DNA from: Alphaproteobacteria bacterium
GTDB taxonomy: Bacteria > Pseudomonadota > Alphaproteobacteria > ATCC43930 > CGMCC-115725
Assembly (NCBI GenBank): GCA_030040495.1
Contig: JASHTP010000028.1
Coordinates: 1-15,791, forward strand
DNA length: 15,791 bases
Direction of reading: 5' to 3'
Shown here: piece by piece, positions 6,893-15,000 of the stretch
How positions within the stretch are numbered: position 1 is the stretch's first letter
Layout of the letters: the number at the start of each line of letters is the position of its first letter
Program-made: the position numbers and the translations under genes
The notes under the pieces: model-generated
What the model saw: the letters and a program-made list of their open reading frames with translations, nothing else
The model's database searches: none
What the model was told of the DNA's origin: nothing

Positions 6893-7309
6893 ATGGCCGT
6901 GACCGACAATTTTCGCAAGCAGCATGCCGAGATGGTGGAAGCCGTCAAAAGCATCCAGTCGCAGCTCAAGCCCGAGGCCCTCGCCGCCGGCGTGGCCGAC
7001 GTTCGAAACAAGCTTTCTCAGCTCTTCGGCAAGCTCTCGCTTCACCTCGCGATGGAGGACAATTCGCTTTATCCGCGCTACCAGAAGCATGCCGACGCGA
7101 AGGTCCGCGACGTCGCGGACCGGTTCGCGAAAGAGATGAACGGCGTGAAGCCGGCGATCGAGGCGTTCTCGCGAAAGTGGACGGAAGGCGGGATCAAGGC
7201 GGATCCTTCCGGCTTCTGCGTCGAGGCGACGCGGCTCTTCGACGTTCTCGCCGACCGCATCCGCCGCGAAAATACCGAGTTCTACCCGCTGCTCGACAAG
7301 GCCGGGTGA
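6893..7309 (+). CDS. Hemerythrin-like (HHE) domain protein
   Basis: This 138-residue soluble protein belongs to the hemerythrin/HHE cation-binding group: four-helix bundles that bind a di-iron centre and sense or carry oxygen, NO or iron. The first half has FRKQHAEM (H11) and LSLHLAMEDNSLYPRY (H51, E55), the expected ligands of the first two helices. In the second half, where a later His is often found, the matching segment reads LADRIRRENTEFYPLL, with acidic residues E126 and E129 but no His, so the centre may be atypical. The ATG at 6893 has an AGGAG at 6881-6885. The gene stands alone after a 218-base gap with its own predicted sigma-54 promoter and ends at a strong inverted repeat. The biochemical role is not proven by sequence. 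Confidence 0.88.
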   Translation: MAVTDNFRKQHAEMVEAVKSIQSQLKPEALAAGVADVRNKLSQLFGKLSLHLAMEDNSLYPRYQKHADAKVRDVADRFAKEMNGVKPAIEAFSRKWTEGGIKADPSGFCVEATRLFDVLADRIRRENTEFYPLLDKAG

Positions 7310-7320
7310 CGACTTGGTTG

Positions 7321-7360
7321 TCAGTCGTCAGTGGTCGGGTAACTGACCACTGACGACTGA
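7321..7360. terminator. Perfect 16-bp inverted repeat between convergent genes (probable bidirectional terminator)
   Basis: TCAGTCGTCAGTGGTC (7321-7336) and its exact complement GACCACTGACGACTGA (7345-7360) flank an eight-base loop. The element lies 11 bases after the hemerythrin stop and 10 bases from the stop of the convergent lipoprotein gene, the place for a shared terminator. Neither side has a T-run, so it is not a classical Rho-independent site. The arms carry an internal GTCGTCAGTGGTC near-repeat, which could mean a dispersed genomic repeat instead. Confidence 0.6.
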
Positions 7361-7370
7361 AGATTGAAGG

Positions 7371-8630
7371 CTACTGCGTCGTCGCCTGGAAAGTCTGCGG
7401 CGCGGGATCGATGACCATGTCGCCGTCGTGCTCGACCTCGAGCACGGCGAGGCCGCGTTCGATCAGGCCGTTGGCGCGCAGGCGGAAGATGCCGTCGAGG
7501 CCGGCGAAGCCGCTGGGATTGGTGAGCGCGGCGGCGGAGAAGTCCGGGCCTCTGTCGCCATGCGCCAGCACCGCAGCGAGCGCGGTGGCGTCGTAGGCGA
7601 GCGTCGCCAGACGCGGCGGCGGATGGCGATAGATCTCGTGGAAGCGCTTTTCGAAGTCGGCGCGCGCCGCCGGCGGCGGCGCCGCGTACCAGCCGCCGTC
7701 GAGCGCCGGCTCGCTGCCGAGGCCGGGCTCGTCCCACAGGCCGGTGCCGAGGAAGTGCACCTTCTGGGGATCGATGCCGTAATAGGGCAGCAGCGGCGCC
7801 AGCGCCTTGAGCGGCGCGCCGCCTTCCGGCAACAGCACCGCGTCGGCGCCCTGCGCCGCGGCGGCGAAGCCTTTGACCGCCGTCGACAGGTCGGGCGCCG
7901 CGGGATCGAAGAAGTCGATCTCGCCGAGGCTCGCCTGCTGCGCCTCGACCGCCTCGCGCAGTGCCGCCACCGCGACCTCGCCATAGGGGGTGCGCGGCGC
8001 AAGCACGGCAAATTTCGCGGCACCCTTGGCGCGGGCGAAGGCGGTGATGCGCGCGATGTCCTGGTTCGGCAGGAAGCCCATGAGATAGGTGTCGTCTCCG
8101 GCGAGCGGCGTCGAGGTGGAAAAGGCCAGCACCGGGATGCCGGCGGCGTGCGCCACCGGCTTGACCGCCGCGACCTCGGCGGCAATGAGCGGGCCGATGA
8201 TGAGCTTGGCGCCGGCGGCGACCGCGGCCTGCGCCGCGGCGGCGGCGCCTTGCGCCGTGCCCTTGGTATCGAGTGGCAGCAGCTCGAAGTTGTCGTCGGC
8301 GACATCGTAGAGCGCCATCTGCGCGGCGTCGAGCATGGCGTTGCCGAGCGCGGCGTTGACGCCCGAGAGCGGCAGCACCAGCGCCACGCGCGTCTTGGCG
8401 GCCGCGACCGGAGCGCTCGGCGCCGGTGCCGGCGGCGGCGCCGGCTTCACCGGTGGCTGGACGGCCTCGCTCGGCGGCGGCGGGCGGACCGGCGCCGTCG
8501 CTTGCGGCTGTCCGGACAATCCCGGTATGGTCACTTCGTTGCAGGCCGAAAGCGCAAGCGCGGAGAGGAAGAGCGATGCCGCGGCGGCGAGGCGCAAGCC
8601 GAGAAGACGCCGACAGGACCGGCCGAACAC
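7371..8630 (-). CDS. LppC/LpoA-family lipoprotein, penicillin-binding protein activator
   Basis: The product is a lipoprotein with a periplasmic-binding-protein type 1 fold, related to the C-terminal domain of E. coli LpoA, which activates a peptidoglycan synthase from the outer membrane. A signal peptide with arginines and a hydrophobic core ends in the lipobox LSAC. A Pro/Ala-rich linker follows (PVRPPPPSEAVQPPVKPAPP). The binding fold starts at TRVALVLPLSGVNAALGNAM, with AGAKLIIGPLIAAEVAAVKPVA and LATLAYDATALAAVLA further on. The N-terminal TPR part of E. coli LpoA is missing, as in other alphaproteobacterial members. GTG 8630 is preferred because GGAGG lies six bases upstream; GTG 8636 would abut that site. 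The gene is divergent from rsmI, the usual neighbour. The fold is certain; the partner enzyme is inferred. Confidence 0.88.
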   Translation of the reverse strand: MFGRSCRRLLGLRLAAAASLFLSALALSACNEVTIPGLSGQPQATAPVRPPPPSEAVQPPVKPAPPPAPAPSAPVAAAKTRVALVLPLSGVNAALGNAMLDAAQMALYDVADDNFELLPLDTKGTAQGAAAAAQAAVAAGAKLIIGPLIAAEVAAVKPVAHAAGIPVLAFSTSTPLAGDDTYLMGFLPNQDIARITAFARAKGAAKFAVLAPRTPYGEVAVAALREAVEAQQASLGEIDFFDPAAPDLSTAVKGFAAAAQGADAVLLPEGGAPLKALAPLLPYYGIDPQKVHFLGTGLWDEPGLGSEPALDGGWYAAPPPAARADFEKRFHEIYRHPPPRLATLAYDATALAAVLAHGDRGPDFSAAALTNPSGFAGLDGIFRLRANGLIERGLAVLEVEHDGDMVIDPAPQTFQATTQ

Positions 8631-9541
8631 GCGCACCCTCCGTCGCCGAGATCGGCGGCGAGCCTAGCCACACCGCCCCGGGAAGTAAACCGCGCGAGGC
8701 TTCCGCCGTCGCTCCGGCGCTCTATCTGGTGGCGACGCCGATCGGCAATGCCGAGGACATCACGCTGCGCGCGCTCGCGACCTTGCGCGCCGTCGACGTC
8801 ATCGCCTGCGAGGATACGCGCGTCACGGCGAAGCTGCTGGCGCGCCACGGCATCGAGCGGCCGCTCGTCGCCTATCACGACCACAATGCCGAGCGCATGC
8901 GGCCGCTGCTGCTCGAGCGGCTGCGCCGCGGCGAAGCGGTGGCGCTGGTCTCCGACGCCGGCACGCCGCTCGTCTCCGATCCCGGCTTCAAGCTGGTGCG
9001 CGCGGCGCTCGCCGAAGGCTTGAGCGTCACCGCCGTGCCCGGGCCTTCGGCGCCGCTCGCCGCGCTGCTGCTGTCGGGCCTGCCGAGCGATCGCTTTCTC
9101 TTCGCCGGCTTCCTGCCGCCCAAGGCGGCGGCGCGCCGAACGGCGCTCGCCGAGCTCGCCACCGTCAAGGCGTCGCTCGTCTTCTTCGAGAGCGCGCCGC
9201 GCCTCGCCGACGCGCTCGCCGATATGGCGGCGGTGCTGGGGCCGCGCTCCGCCGCCGTGGCGCGCGAGCTGACCAAGCTCTACGAGGAGGTCCGGCGCGG
9301 CGGTCTCGCCGAGCTCGCCGCACACTACCGCGGCGAGGGCCCGCCGCGCGGCGAGCTGGTGGTGGTGGTGGCGCCGCCCGAAGCGGCGCCGGCGCCCGAG
9401 GGCGAGGCGCTCGATCGGCAGATCGAGGCGGCGCTCGCGGCGATGAGCGTCAAGGACGCCAGCGCCGTGGTGGCGGCGGCGACCGGCCTGCCGCGGCGCG
9501 AGGTCTATGCCCGGGCTCTGGTGCTGGCGGGGCGCGGATGA
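8576..9541 (+). CDS. rsmI: 16S rRNA 2'-O-ribose C1402 methyltransferase RsmI
   Basis: RsmI methylates the 2'-OH of C1402 in the decoding centre of 16S rRNA, using S-adenosylmethionine. The tetrapyrrole-methylase fold is complete: LYLVATPIGNAEDITLRAL, VIACEDTRVT, VALVSDAGTPLVSDPGF, VTAVPGPSAPLAALLLSGLP, FLFAGFLPPK and LVFFESAPRL. The C-terminal region is SVKDASAVVAAATGLPRREVY. ATG 8576, preceded by the purine-rich GGAGAGGAAGAG, is the only usable start: no ATG, GTG or TTG follows until after the conserved first strand has begun. This gives 321 residues with a basic tail of about 48 residues before the first strand. The first 55 bases overlap the opposing lipoprotein gene. A weak promoter candidate, TTGCGG-N18-TATGGT, lies at 8502-8531. 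yraN follows with an ATGA overlap. Confidence 0.95.
   Translation: MPRRRGASREDADRTGRTRAPSVAEIGGEPSHTAPGSKPREASAVAPALYLVATPIGNAEDITLRALATLRAVDVIACEDTRVTAKLLARHGIERPLVAYHDHNAERMRPLLLERLRRGEAVALVSDAGTPLVSDPGFKLVRAALAEGLSVTAVPGPSAPLAALLLSGLPSDRFLFAGFLPPKAAARRTALAELATVKASLVFFESAPRLADALADMAAVLGPRSAAVARELTKLYEEVRRGGLAELAAHYRGEGPPRGELVVVVAPPEAAPAPEGEALDRQIEAALAAMSVKDASAVVAAATGLPRREVYARALVLAGRG
8661..8689 (-). promoter_or_regulatory. Predicted promoter of the LppC-like lipoprotein gene
   Basis: On the minus strand, TTTACT (8689-8684), 17 bases, then TAGGCT (8666-8661) form a plausible housekeeping promoter. Transcription would start near 8654, about 13 bases before the GGAGG ribosome-binding site at 8641-8637. 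The promoter lies inside the N-terminal part of the rsmI reading frame. Confidence 0.5.
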
Positions 9542-9915
9542 GCCTCGCCGCGAAGCGCCGGGCCTTCCGGCGCGGCCATTTCGCCGAGCTGGTCTGCCTC
9601 TGGCATCTCCGGTTGCGCGGCTGGCGCGTCCTGGCGCGCCGGTTCCGCGTGCCGTCCGGTGAGGTCGACCTCATCGCCCGGCGCGGCTCGGTGCTCGCCG
9701 CCATCGAGGTCAAGGCGCGCGACAGCCTGGCGCTTGCCGCCGAAGCGGTGGGGCCGCGCCAGCGCCGCCGCGTCGCCCGCGCGCTCGACCATTTCGTCGC
9801 CCTGCGCCCGGAGCTGGCGCGCCTCAACCTGCGCTACGACGTGATGCTGGTGACGCCCGGAAGGCTGCCCCGCCACCTCGCCGACGCCTGGCGCAGCGAA
9901 GACCAATCACGCTAG
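9538..9915 (+). CDS. yraN: YraN/UPF0102 family protein, endonuclease-like fold
   Basis: The 125-residue product is a member of the UPF0102 (YraN) family, which has a restriction-endonuclease-like fold and no firmly assigned function. The characteristic core is visible: RGHFAELVCLWHLRLRGW, then RVPSGEVDLIARR, then VLAAIEVKAR. D44 and E57-V-K59 correspond to the PD-(D/E)xK catalytic pattern. It begins in the ATGA that ends rsmI, so the two are translationally coupled, an arrangement common across proteobacteria. Family assignment is secure; a nuclease role is inferred from the fold. Confidence 0.93.
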   Translation: MSLAAKRRAFRRGHFAELVCLWHLRLRGWRVLARRFRVPSGEVDLIARRGSVLAAIEVKARDSLALAAEAVGPRQRRRVARALDHFVALRPELARLNLRYDVMLVTPGRLPRHLADAWRSEDQSR

Positions 9916-9928
9916 ATTTCCGTCTTTC

Positions 9929-10750
9929 ATGCCGACGTTTTTTCGCCTGCTCACCTACAACATCCTCGAGGGCTTTCGCCCGCTCGGTGCCGACGAGGCG
10001 GAGCGGCGGACGATCGACCGCGCGCGGCTTGCCGCGGCGCAGCAGCTCTTCGCCGAGCTCGCGCCGGACATCGTCGTGCTGAACGAGGCGCTTTATTGCG
10101 ACGCCTATGACGGCGTCACCATCGATTACGGCGCCCTGCTGGGCTATGCGCACACGGCCTCGGCGCTCTACGACCGCGAATGGGGCAATGCGATCCTGAG
10201 CCGCTTCCCGATCCTCGGTGCGGAGGAGACGCGCATCTACAATCGCGGCGGGCTGCGCGCCCGGATCGCGCTGCCCGCGGGGGTCGTTACCGTCGCCTCC
10301 TATCACCCCCATCCCGGGCGCGAGCCGCGCCACAAGGCGGCGGATTTCGCCGCGCTGATCGACGGCGTCGCCGGCGCGCTGGTGCTGTGCGGCGACTTCA
10401 ACAGCATCAGCCCGGAGGACTCGCTCGACGAGGCGCGGCTGCTGCAGGGCTTTCGCCGCTTCTCGTCCGAGCCCGAGGCGGCGCTGGCCCGCTTCCTCGC
10501 CAGCGGCCGCGCCGTCTTCTCGCTGCTCGCGGCGCGCGGGCTGCGCGACGCGATTCCGCCCGAAGGCAGGCGCTACTCCATGCCCACCGATCTGCGCTCG
10601 CCCGACAAGGATGCGGCGATGCGGCTCGATCACATCTTCGTCAGCCGCGAGATCGCGGTGCGGCACGGCGAGGTGCTGCACCACGCGCTGTCGCAGCTCG
10701 CCAGCGACCACCACCCGGTGATCGCCGAGCTCGAGTTCGCTTCTGGCTAG
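9929..10750 (+). CDS. Endonuclease/exonuclease/phosphatase (EEP) superfamily hydrolase
   Basis: The 273-residue product has the DNase I-like metal-dependent phosphoesterase fold. Motifs in order are LLTYNILEG (N11), DIVVLNEALY (metal-binding E53), GNAILSRFPILG, VASYHPHPG, LCGDFNSISPED (D156, N158), RLDHIFVSREI and ASDHHPVIAELEF (D260, H261). All expected catalytic residues are present. There is no signal peptide or membrane segment, so it is probably cytoplasmic. Substrate cannot be read from sequence: DNA, nucleotides, phospholipid or inositol-type phosphoesters are all handled by this superfamily. It starts 13 bases after yraN without a visible Shine-Dalgarno, so it may rely on coupling to yraN. 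gshB is often found near this position in alphaproteobacteria and is not seen here. Confidence 0.9.
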   Translation: MPTFFRLLTYNILEGFRPLGADEAERRTIDRARLAAAQQLFAELAPDIVVLNEALYCDAYDGVTIDYGALLGYAHTASALYDREWGNAILSRFPILGAEETRIYNRGGLRARIALPAGVVTVASYHPHPGREPRHKAADFAALIDGVAGALVLCGDFNSISPEDSLDEARLLQGFRRFSSEPEAALARFLASGRAVFSLLAARGLRDAIPPEGRRYSMPTDLRSPDKDAAMRLDHIFVSREIAVRHGEVLHHALSQLASDHHPVIAELEFASG

Positions 10751-10840
10751 GCGGCCCGCAGCGGGGATGATGGAGCCCAGGATGGAATATGATATACATC
10801 GTTGCCCTCGTCCTTCCGGGCTGACGTCAGAGAGGCGCGC
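10751..10840 (+). promoter_or_regulatory. Leader of the efflux operon with AT-rich box and 10-bp palindrome
   Basis: This 90-base gap holds an AT-rich stretch, GAATATGATATACAT (10785-10799), offering TATGAT or TATACA as a -10 element; no good -35 box is found at the right distance. Between it and the ribosome-binding site lies the perfect palindrome CTGACGTCAG (10821-10830), a possible small operator. AGAGAGG (10829-10835) is the ribosome-binding site of the adaptor gene. Confidence 0.35.
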
Positions 10841-12007
10841 GTGAAAAAGGGTCAGGTCGCCGTCGCGGCGGGGATTGCGCTCGTGGCGGGCGGCGTGGGC
10901 CTATGGATGATCTTCGAGCCTGCGGCGCCGCTCGCCGTGGCGCAGGCGCCGACCGCGGCACCCGCCATTCCGGTGACGGTCGGCGTCGTCGCCGCCAAGG
11001 ATATGCCGATCTTCCTGCATGGGATCGGCACGGTCCAGGCCTTCAACACCGACACGATCAAGAGCCGCGTCGACGGGCAGATCGTCGGGGTCGACTTCAC
11101 CGAAGGCCAGGAGGTCGAGGCCGGCGCCCTTCTGTTCCAGATCGATCCGCGCCCCTACGCGGCGGCGCTGGCGCAGGCGCAGGCCGCCAAGGCGAAGGAC
11201 GAGGCGCAGCTGCAGAGCGCCCAGGCCGACCTCGAACGCTATTCGAAGCTGGTCGTGCACGGCTTTCAGACCGAGCAGATCTACGATCAGCAGAAGGCGC
11301 TGGTGGGGCAGCTCAAGGCGGCGATCGCCGGCGATCAGGCGCAGATCGAGACGGCGCAGCTGAACCTCGGCTATTCCGAGATCCGCGCGCCGATCTCCGG
11401 ACGCCTCGGCGCCCGCATGGTCGATATCGGCAATCTCGTGCGGGCGACCGACAATGCGCCGCTGGTCACCATCACCCAGCTGCGGCCGATCTTCGTGAGC
11501 TTCACCCTGCCGCAGCAGAGCCTCGATGAGATCCGGCAGCAGCAGGCGAAGTCGCCGCTCGTGGTCGAGGCGCTGTCCGGCGAGGACGAGCGGACGCTGG
11601 CCCAGGGCAAGCTCACCCTGATCGACAACACGATCGACGCCACTACCGGGACGATCCATCTGAAGGCGCAGTTCGACAACGGGAACGAGCGGCTCTGGCC
11701 CGGCGAATTCGTCAATGTGCGCGTGGTGCTCGGCGTCCGAACCGCGGTGCCGACGGTGCCGGCGACGACGGTGCAGCAGGGGCCCGACGGCTATACCGTC
11801 TATGTCGTCCAGCCCGGCAACACCGTCGATCGGCGCGAGGTCCAGGTCGCCGAGATTCAGGATGGCGTCGCGGCGGTGACGAAGGGGCTCGCGCCGGGCG
11901 ATCGCGTGGTGGTCAGCGGCCAGTACCGCCTGACCAACGGCGCCCGGATCGATCCGACGCCCGTCGCCGGATCGCCAGCGGCTCCTGAAGGCGGGCAAAG
12001 CCAGTGA
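10841..12007 (+). CDS. RND efflux periplasmic adaptor (MdtA/AcrA-type membrane fusion protein)
   Basis: The adaptor bridges an RND pump in the inner membrane and an outer-membrane channel. The 388-residue product starts with an uncleaved-looking anchor (VAVAAGIALVAGGVGLWMIF) without a lipobox, unlike AcrA. A barrel-sandwich half follows (GIGTVQAFNTDTIKSRVDGQI, FTEGQEVEAGALLFQIDPRPY), then an alpha-hairpin rich in Ala/Gln/Lys (about 105-180). The second half is LGYSEIRAPISGRLGARMVDIGNLVRA, followed by the beta-barrel and membrane-proximal domains ending in GLAPGDRVVVSGQYRLTNGARI. The start GTG 10841 follows AGAGAGG and begins MKKGQ; a TTG at 10802 is in frame but less likely. Its stop overlaps the pump start in GTGA. 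Substrate is unknown. Confidence 0.93.
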   Translation: MKKGQVAVAAGIALVAGGVGLWMIFEPAAPLAVAQAPTAAPAIPVTVGVVAAKDMPIFLHGIGTVQAFNTDTIKSRVDGQIVGVDFTEGQEVEAGALLFQIDPRPYAAALAQAQAAKAKDEAQLQSAQADLERYSKLVVHGFQTEQIYDQQKALVGQLKAAIAGDQAQIETAQLNLGYSEIRAPISGRLGARMVDIGNLVRATDNAPLVTITQLRPIFVSFTLPQQSLDEIRQQQAKSPLVVEALSGEDERTLAQGKLTLIDNTIDATTGTIHLKAQFDNGNERLWPGEFVNVRVVLGVRTAVPTVPATTVQQGPDGYTVYVVQPGNTVDRREVQVAEIQDGVAAVTKGLAPGDRVVVSGQYRLTNGARIDPTPVAGSPAAPEGGQSQ

Positions 12008-15000
12008 GCGTTTCCGCCCCCTTCATTCACCGGCCGATCGCAACCTCGCTGCTGATGCTGGGCGTGCTCGTCTTCGGCCTTGCCGCCTATGGCCTGCTGC
12101 CGGTCGCCGCGATCCCCAACGTCGATTTCCCGACCATCACCGTCACCGCCAACTATCCCGGGGCGAGCCCGCAGACCATGGCCTCGGCGGTGGCGACGCC
12201 GCTCGAGCAGCAATTCACCGCGATCCCCGATCTCGATCAGATGACCTCGCTGAGCGGCGTCGGCACGACGACGATCACGCTTCAATTCGACTTGACGCGC
12301 AACATCGACGGCGCGGCCGAGGACGTCCTGACGGCGATCAACGCGGCAAGCGGCCTGCTGCCGAAGGACCTGCCGACGCCGCCGACCTACCGCAAGGTCA
12401 ATCCCGCGGATTTCCCGGTGCTGATCTATGCCGTCCATTCCGACGCGCTGCCGGTCTATCGGCTCGATGATTACGCCAACATCGCGCTGGCGGAGCGGCT
12501 GTCGATGGTGAAGGGGGTCGGCCAGGTCTTCATCTTCGGCCAGAAGCCCTATGCCGCCCGCGTCCAGGTCAATCCGACGGCGCTCGCCGCGCACGGCATC
12601 GGCCTCGAGGATGTGCGCAACGCGATCTCGGCGGCGACGGTCAACCAGGCCAAGGGCGAGATCGAGGGCCCGAACCGGGTGGTCTCGCTCGACACCAACG
12701 ACCAGCTGTTCGACGCGGCCGCCTACCGCAACGTCATCATCGCCTACCGCAACGGCGCCCCGGTGCTCGTCAAGGATGTCGGCGATGTCATCAATTCGGT
12801 GCAGAACACCCGCGTCGGCGCCTGGTTCGACAATCATCCGGCCGAGGGTCTCGCGATCAACAAGGCGCCGGGCGCCAACACGATCGCGCTCGTCGACCGC
12901 ATCCAGGCGCTGATGCCGGAGCTGGAGCGGTCGATCCCGCCCTCCGTCCATGTCGATCTGGTCTCCGACCGCTCGGCCGTGACGCGCGCCGCCGTCCGCG
13001 ACGTCCAGTTCACCATGATGCTGACCATCGGCCTGGTGATCGTCGTCATTTTCGTCTTCTTGCGGACGCTCTGGGCGACGGTCATCCCGAGCCTGGCGGT
13101 GCCGCTGTCGCTGCTCGCCACCTTCGCCGTCATGTATGTCGGAGGCTTCAGCCTCGACAACATCTCGCTCATGGGCCTCACCATCTCGGTGGGCTTCGTC
13201 GTCGACGACGCCATCGTCATGATCGAGAACGTCGTGCGCTACATCGAGCAGGGGATGCGGCCCTTCGACGCCGCGCTCAAGGGGGCGGGGCAGATCGGCT
13301 TCACCATCATCTCGATCACCTTCTCGCTGATCGCGGTATTCATCCCGCTGTTCTTCATGAGTGGCATCATCGGCCGGCTGTTCCGCGAGTTCGCCATCAC
13401 GGTCTCGGTGGCGGTGATGGCCTCGGCGGTCATCTCGCTGACGCTGACGCCGGTGCTGTGCTCGCTGTTCCTGCGCGAGCAGGGGCTGCACCCGCAAGGC
13501 CGCTTCAGCCGTCTTGCCGAGCGCGGCTTCGACGCCATGCTCGGGGCCTATGACCGCGGCCTGAAATTCATCTTCCGCCATCAGTTTGCGGCATTGTTGT
13601 CGACCGTCGGCCTCATCGTCGCGACCGGCTTTCTCTACGTGGCGATTCCGAAAGGCTTCTTCCCGCAGCAGGATACGGGCTTCGTCTTCGGCGAGGTCGA
13701 CACCCGCCAGGACGCGTCCTTCCGCTCCACCGCCGCGATCACCCACGAGGTCGTGGACATCATCCAACGCGATCCCGATGTCGCCGGCGTCTTCGCGCTC
13801 GGCGGCGCCTACGCCTACAATCCCGGCGAGAACACGGCCCGCGTCTTCTTCCAGCTCAAGCCCTTTCACGAGCGGACCGCCACCGCCGACCAGATCGTCC
13901 AGCGGCTGCGGCGGGAGGTGGCGTCGGTCCAGGGCGCGCAATTCTTCATGCAGGTGCCGCAGAACATCACCGTCGGCGGCCGCCTCTCGCGCACGCAATA
14001 CCAGTACACCCTCACCGACACCGACGTGGACGAGCTCGACCACTGGGCGCCCCTGCTCGAGCACGACATGATGAAGCTGCCGGAGCTCCAGGACGTCGCC
14101 TCCGATCAGCAATCCGCCGCGTCGCACGTCGCCATCACCATCGACCGCACCGCCGCGTCGCGGCTCGGCGTCTCGGCGTCGCTGATCGACCAGACGCTCT
14201 ACGACGCCTTCGGTCAGCGCCAGATCGCGACGATCTACACCGACACCAACCAGTACAAGGTCGTCCTCGAGGTTCAGCCGCAATTCCAGGACGACCCGGC
14301 GGCGCTCTCGCAGATCTACGTCGCGGCGTTGAACGGCGCCGAGGTGCCGCTCAGCGCCGTGGCCCACTACACCTCGACGGTCGAGCCGCTGACGGTGAGC
14401 CACCAGGGCGTGTTCCCGGCGGTGACCCTGTCGTTCAACTTGGCGCCCGGCGCGGCGCTCGGCCAGGCGGTCGACGCGATCGAGCGGCTCGCGGCGCGGC
14501 TCGGCGCCCCGGCGACGCTGCAAGGCTCGTTCCAGGGGGCCGCGCAGGCGTTTCAGGCCTCGCTCTCCTCGATGCCGCTGCTCGTCGCCGCCGCCATCCT
14601 CGTCGTCTACATCGTGCTCGGCATCCTGTATGAGAGCTACATCCATCCGATCACCATCCTGTCGGCCCTGCCCGCCGCCGGCGTCGGCGCGCTCGTCATG
14701 CTCATGCTGCTCCATTACGACCTGTCGGTGATCGCGATCGTCGGCATCATTCTGCTGATCGGCATCGTCAAGAAGAACGCGATCATGATGATCGATTTCG
14801 CGCTGCAGGCGCAGCGGCTCGAAGGCAAGAGTCCGCGCGAGGCCGTGCACGAAGCCTGCCTGCTGCGCTTCCGGCCGATCATGATGACGACCTTCGCCGC
14901 CTTGTTCGGCAGCATGCCGATCGCCTTCGGCCAGGGCGCCGGCTCGGAGCTGCGCCAGCCGCTCGGCGTCGCCATCGTCGGCGGCCTGCTCGTCTCGCAA

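Noticed and set aside
10802..10840. Upstream TTG start for the efflux adaptor
   Set aside because: It would add 13 residues before a typical MKKGQ signal-anchor start that has its own ribosome-binding site at 10829-10835.
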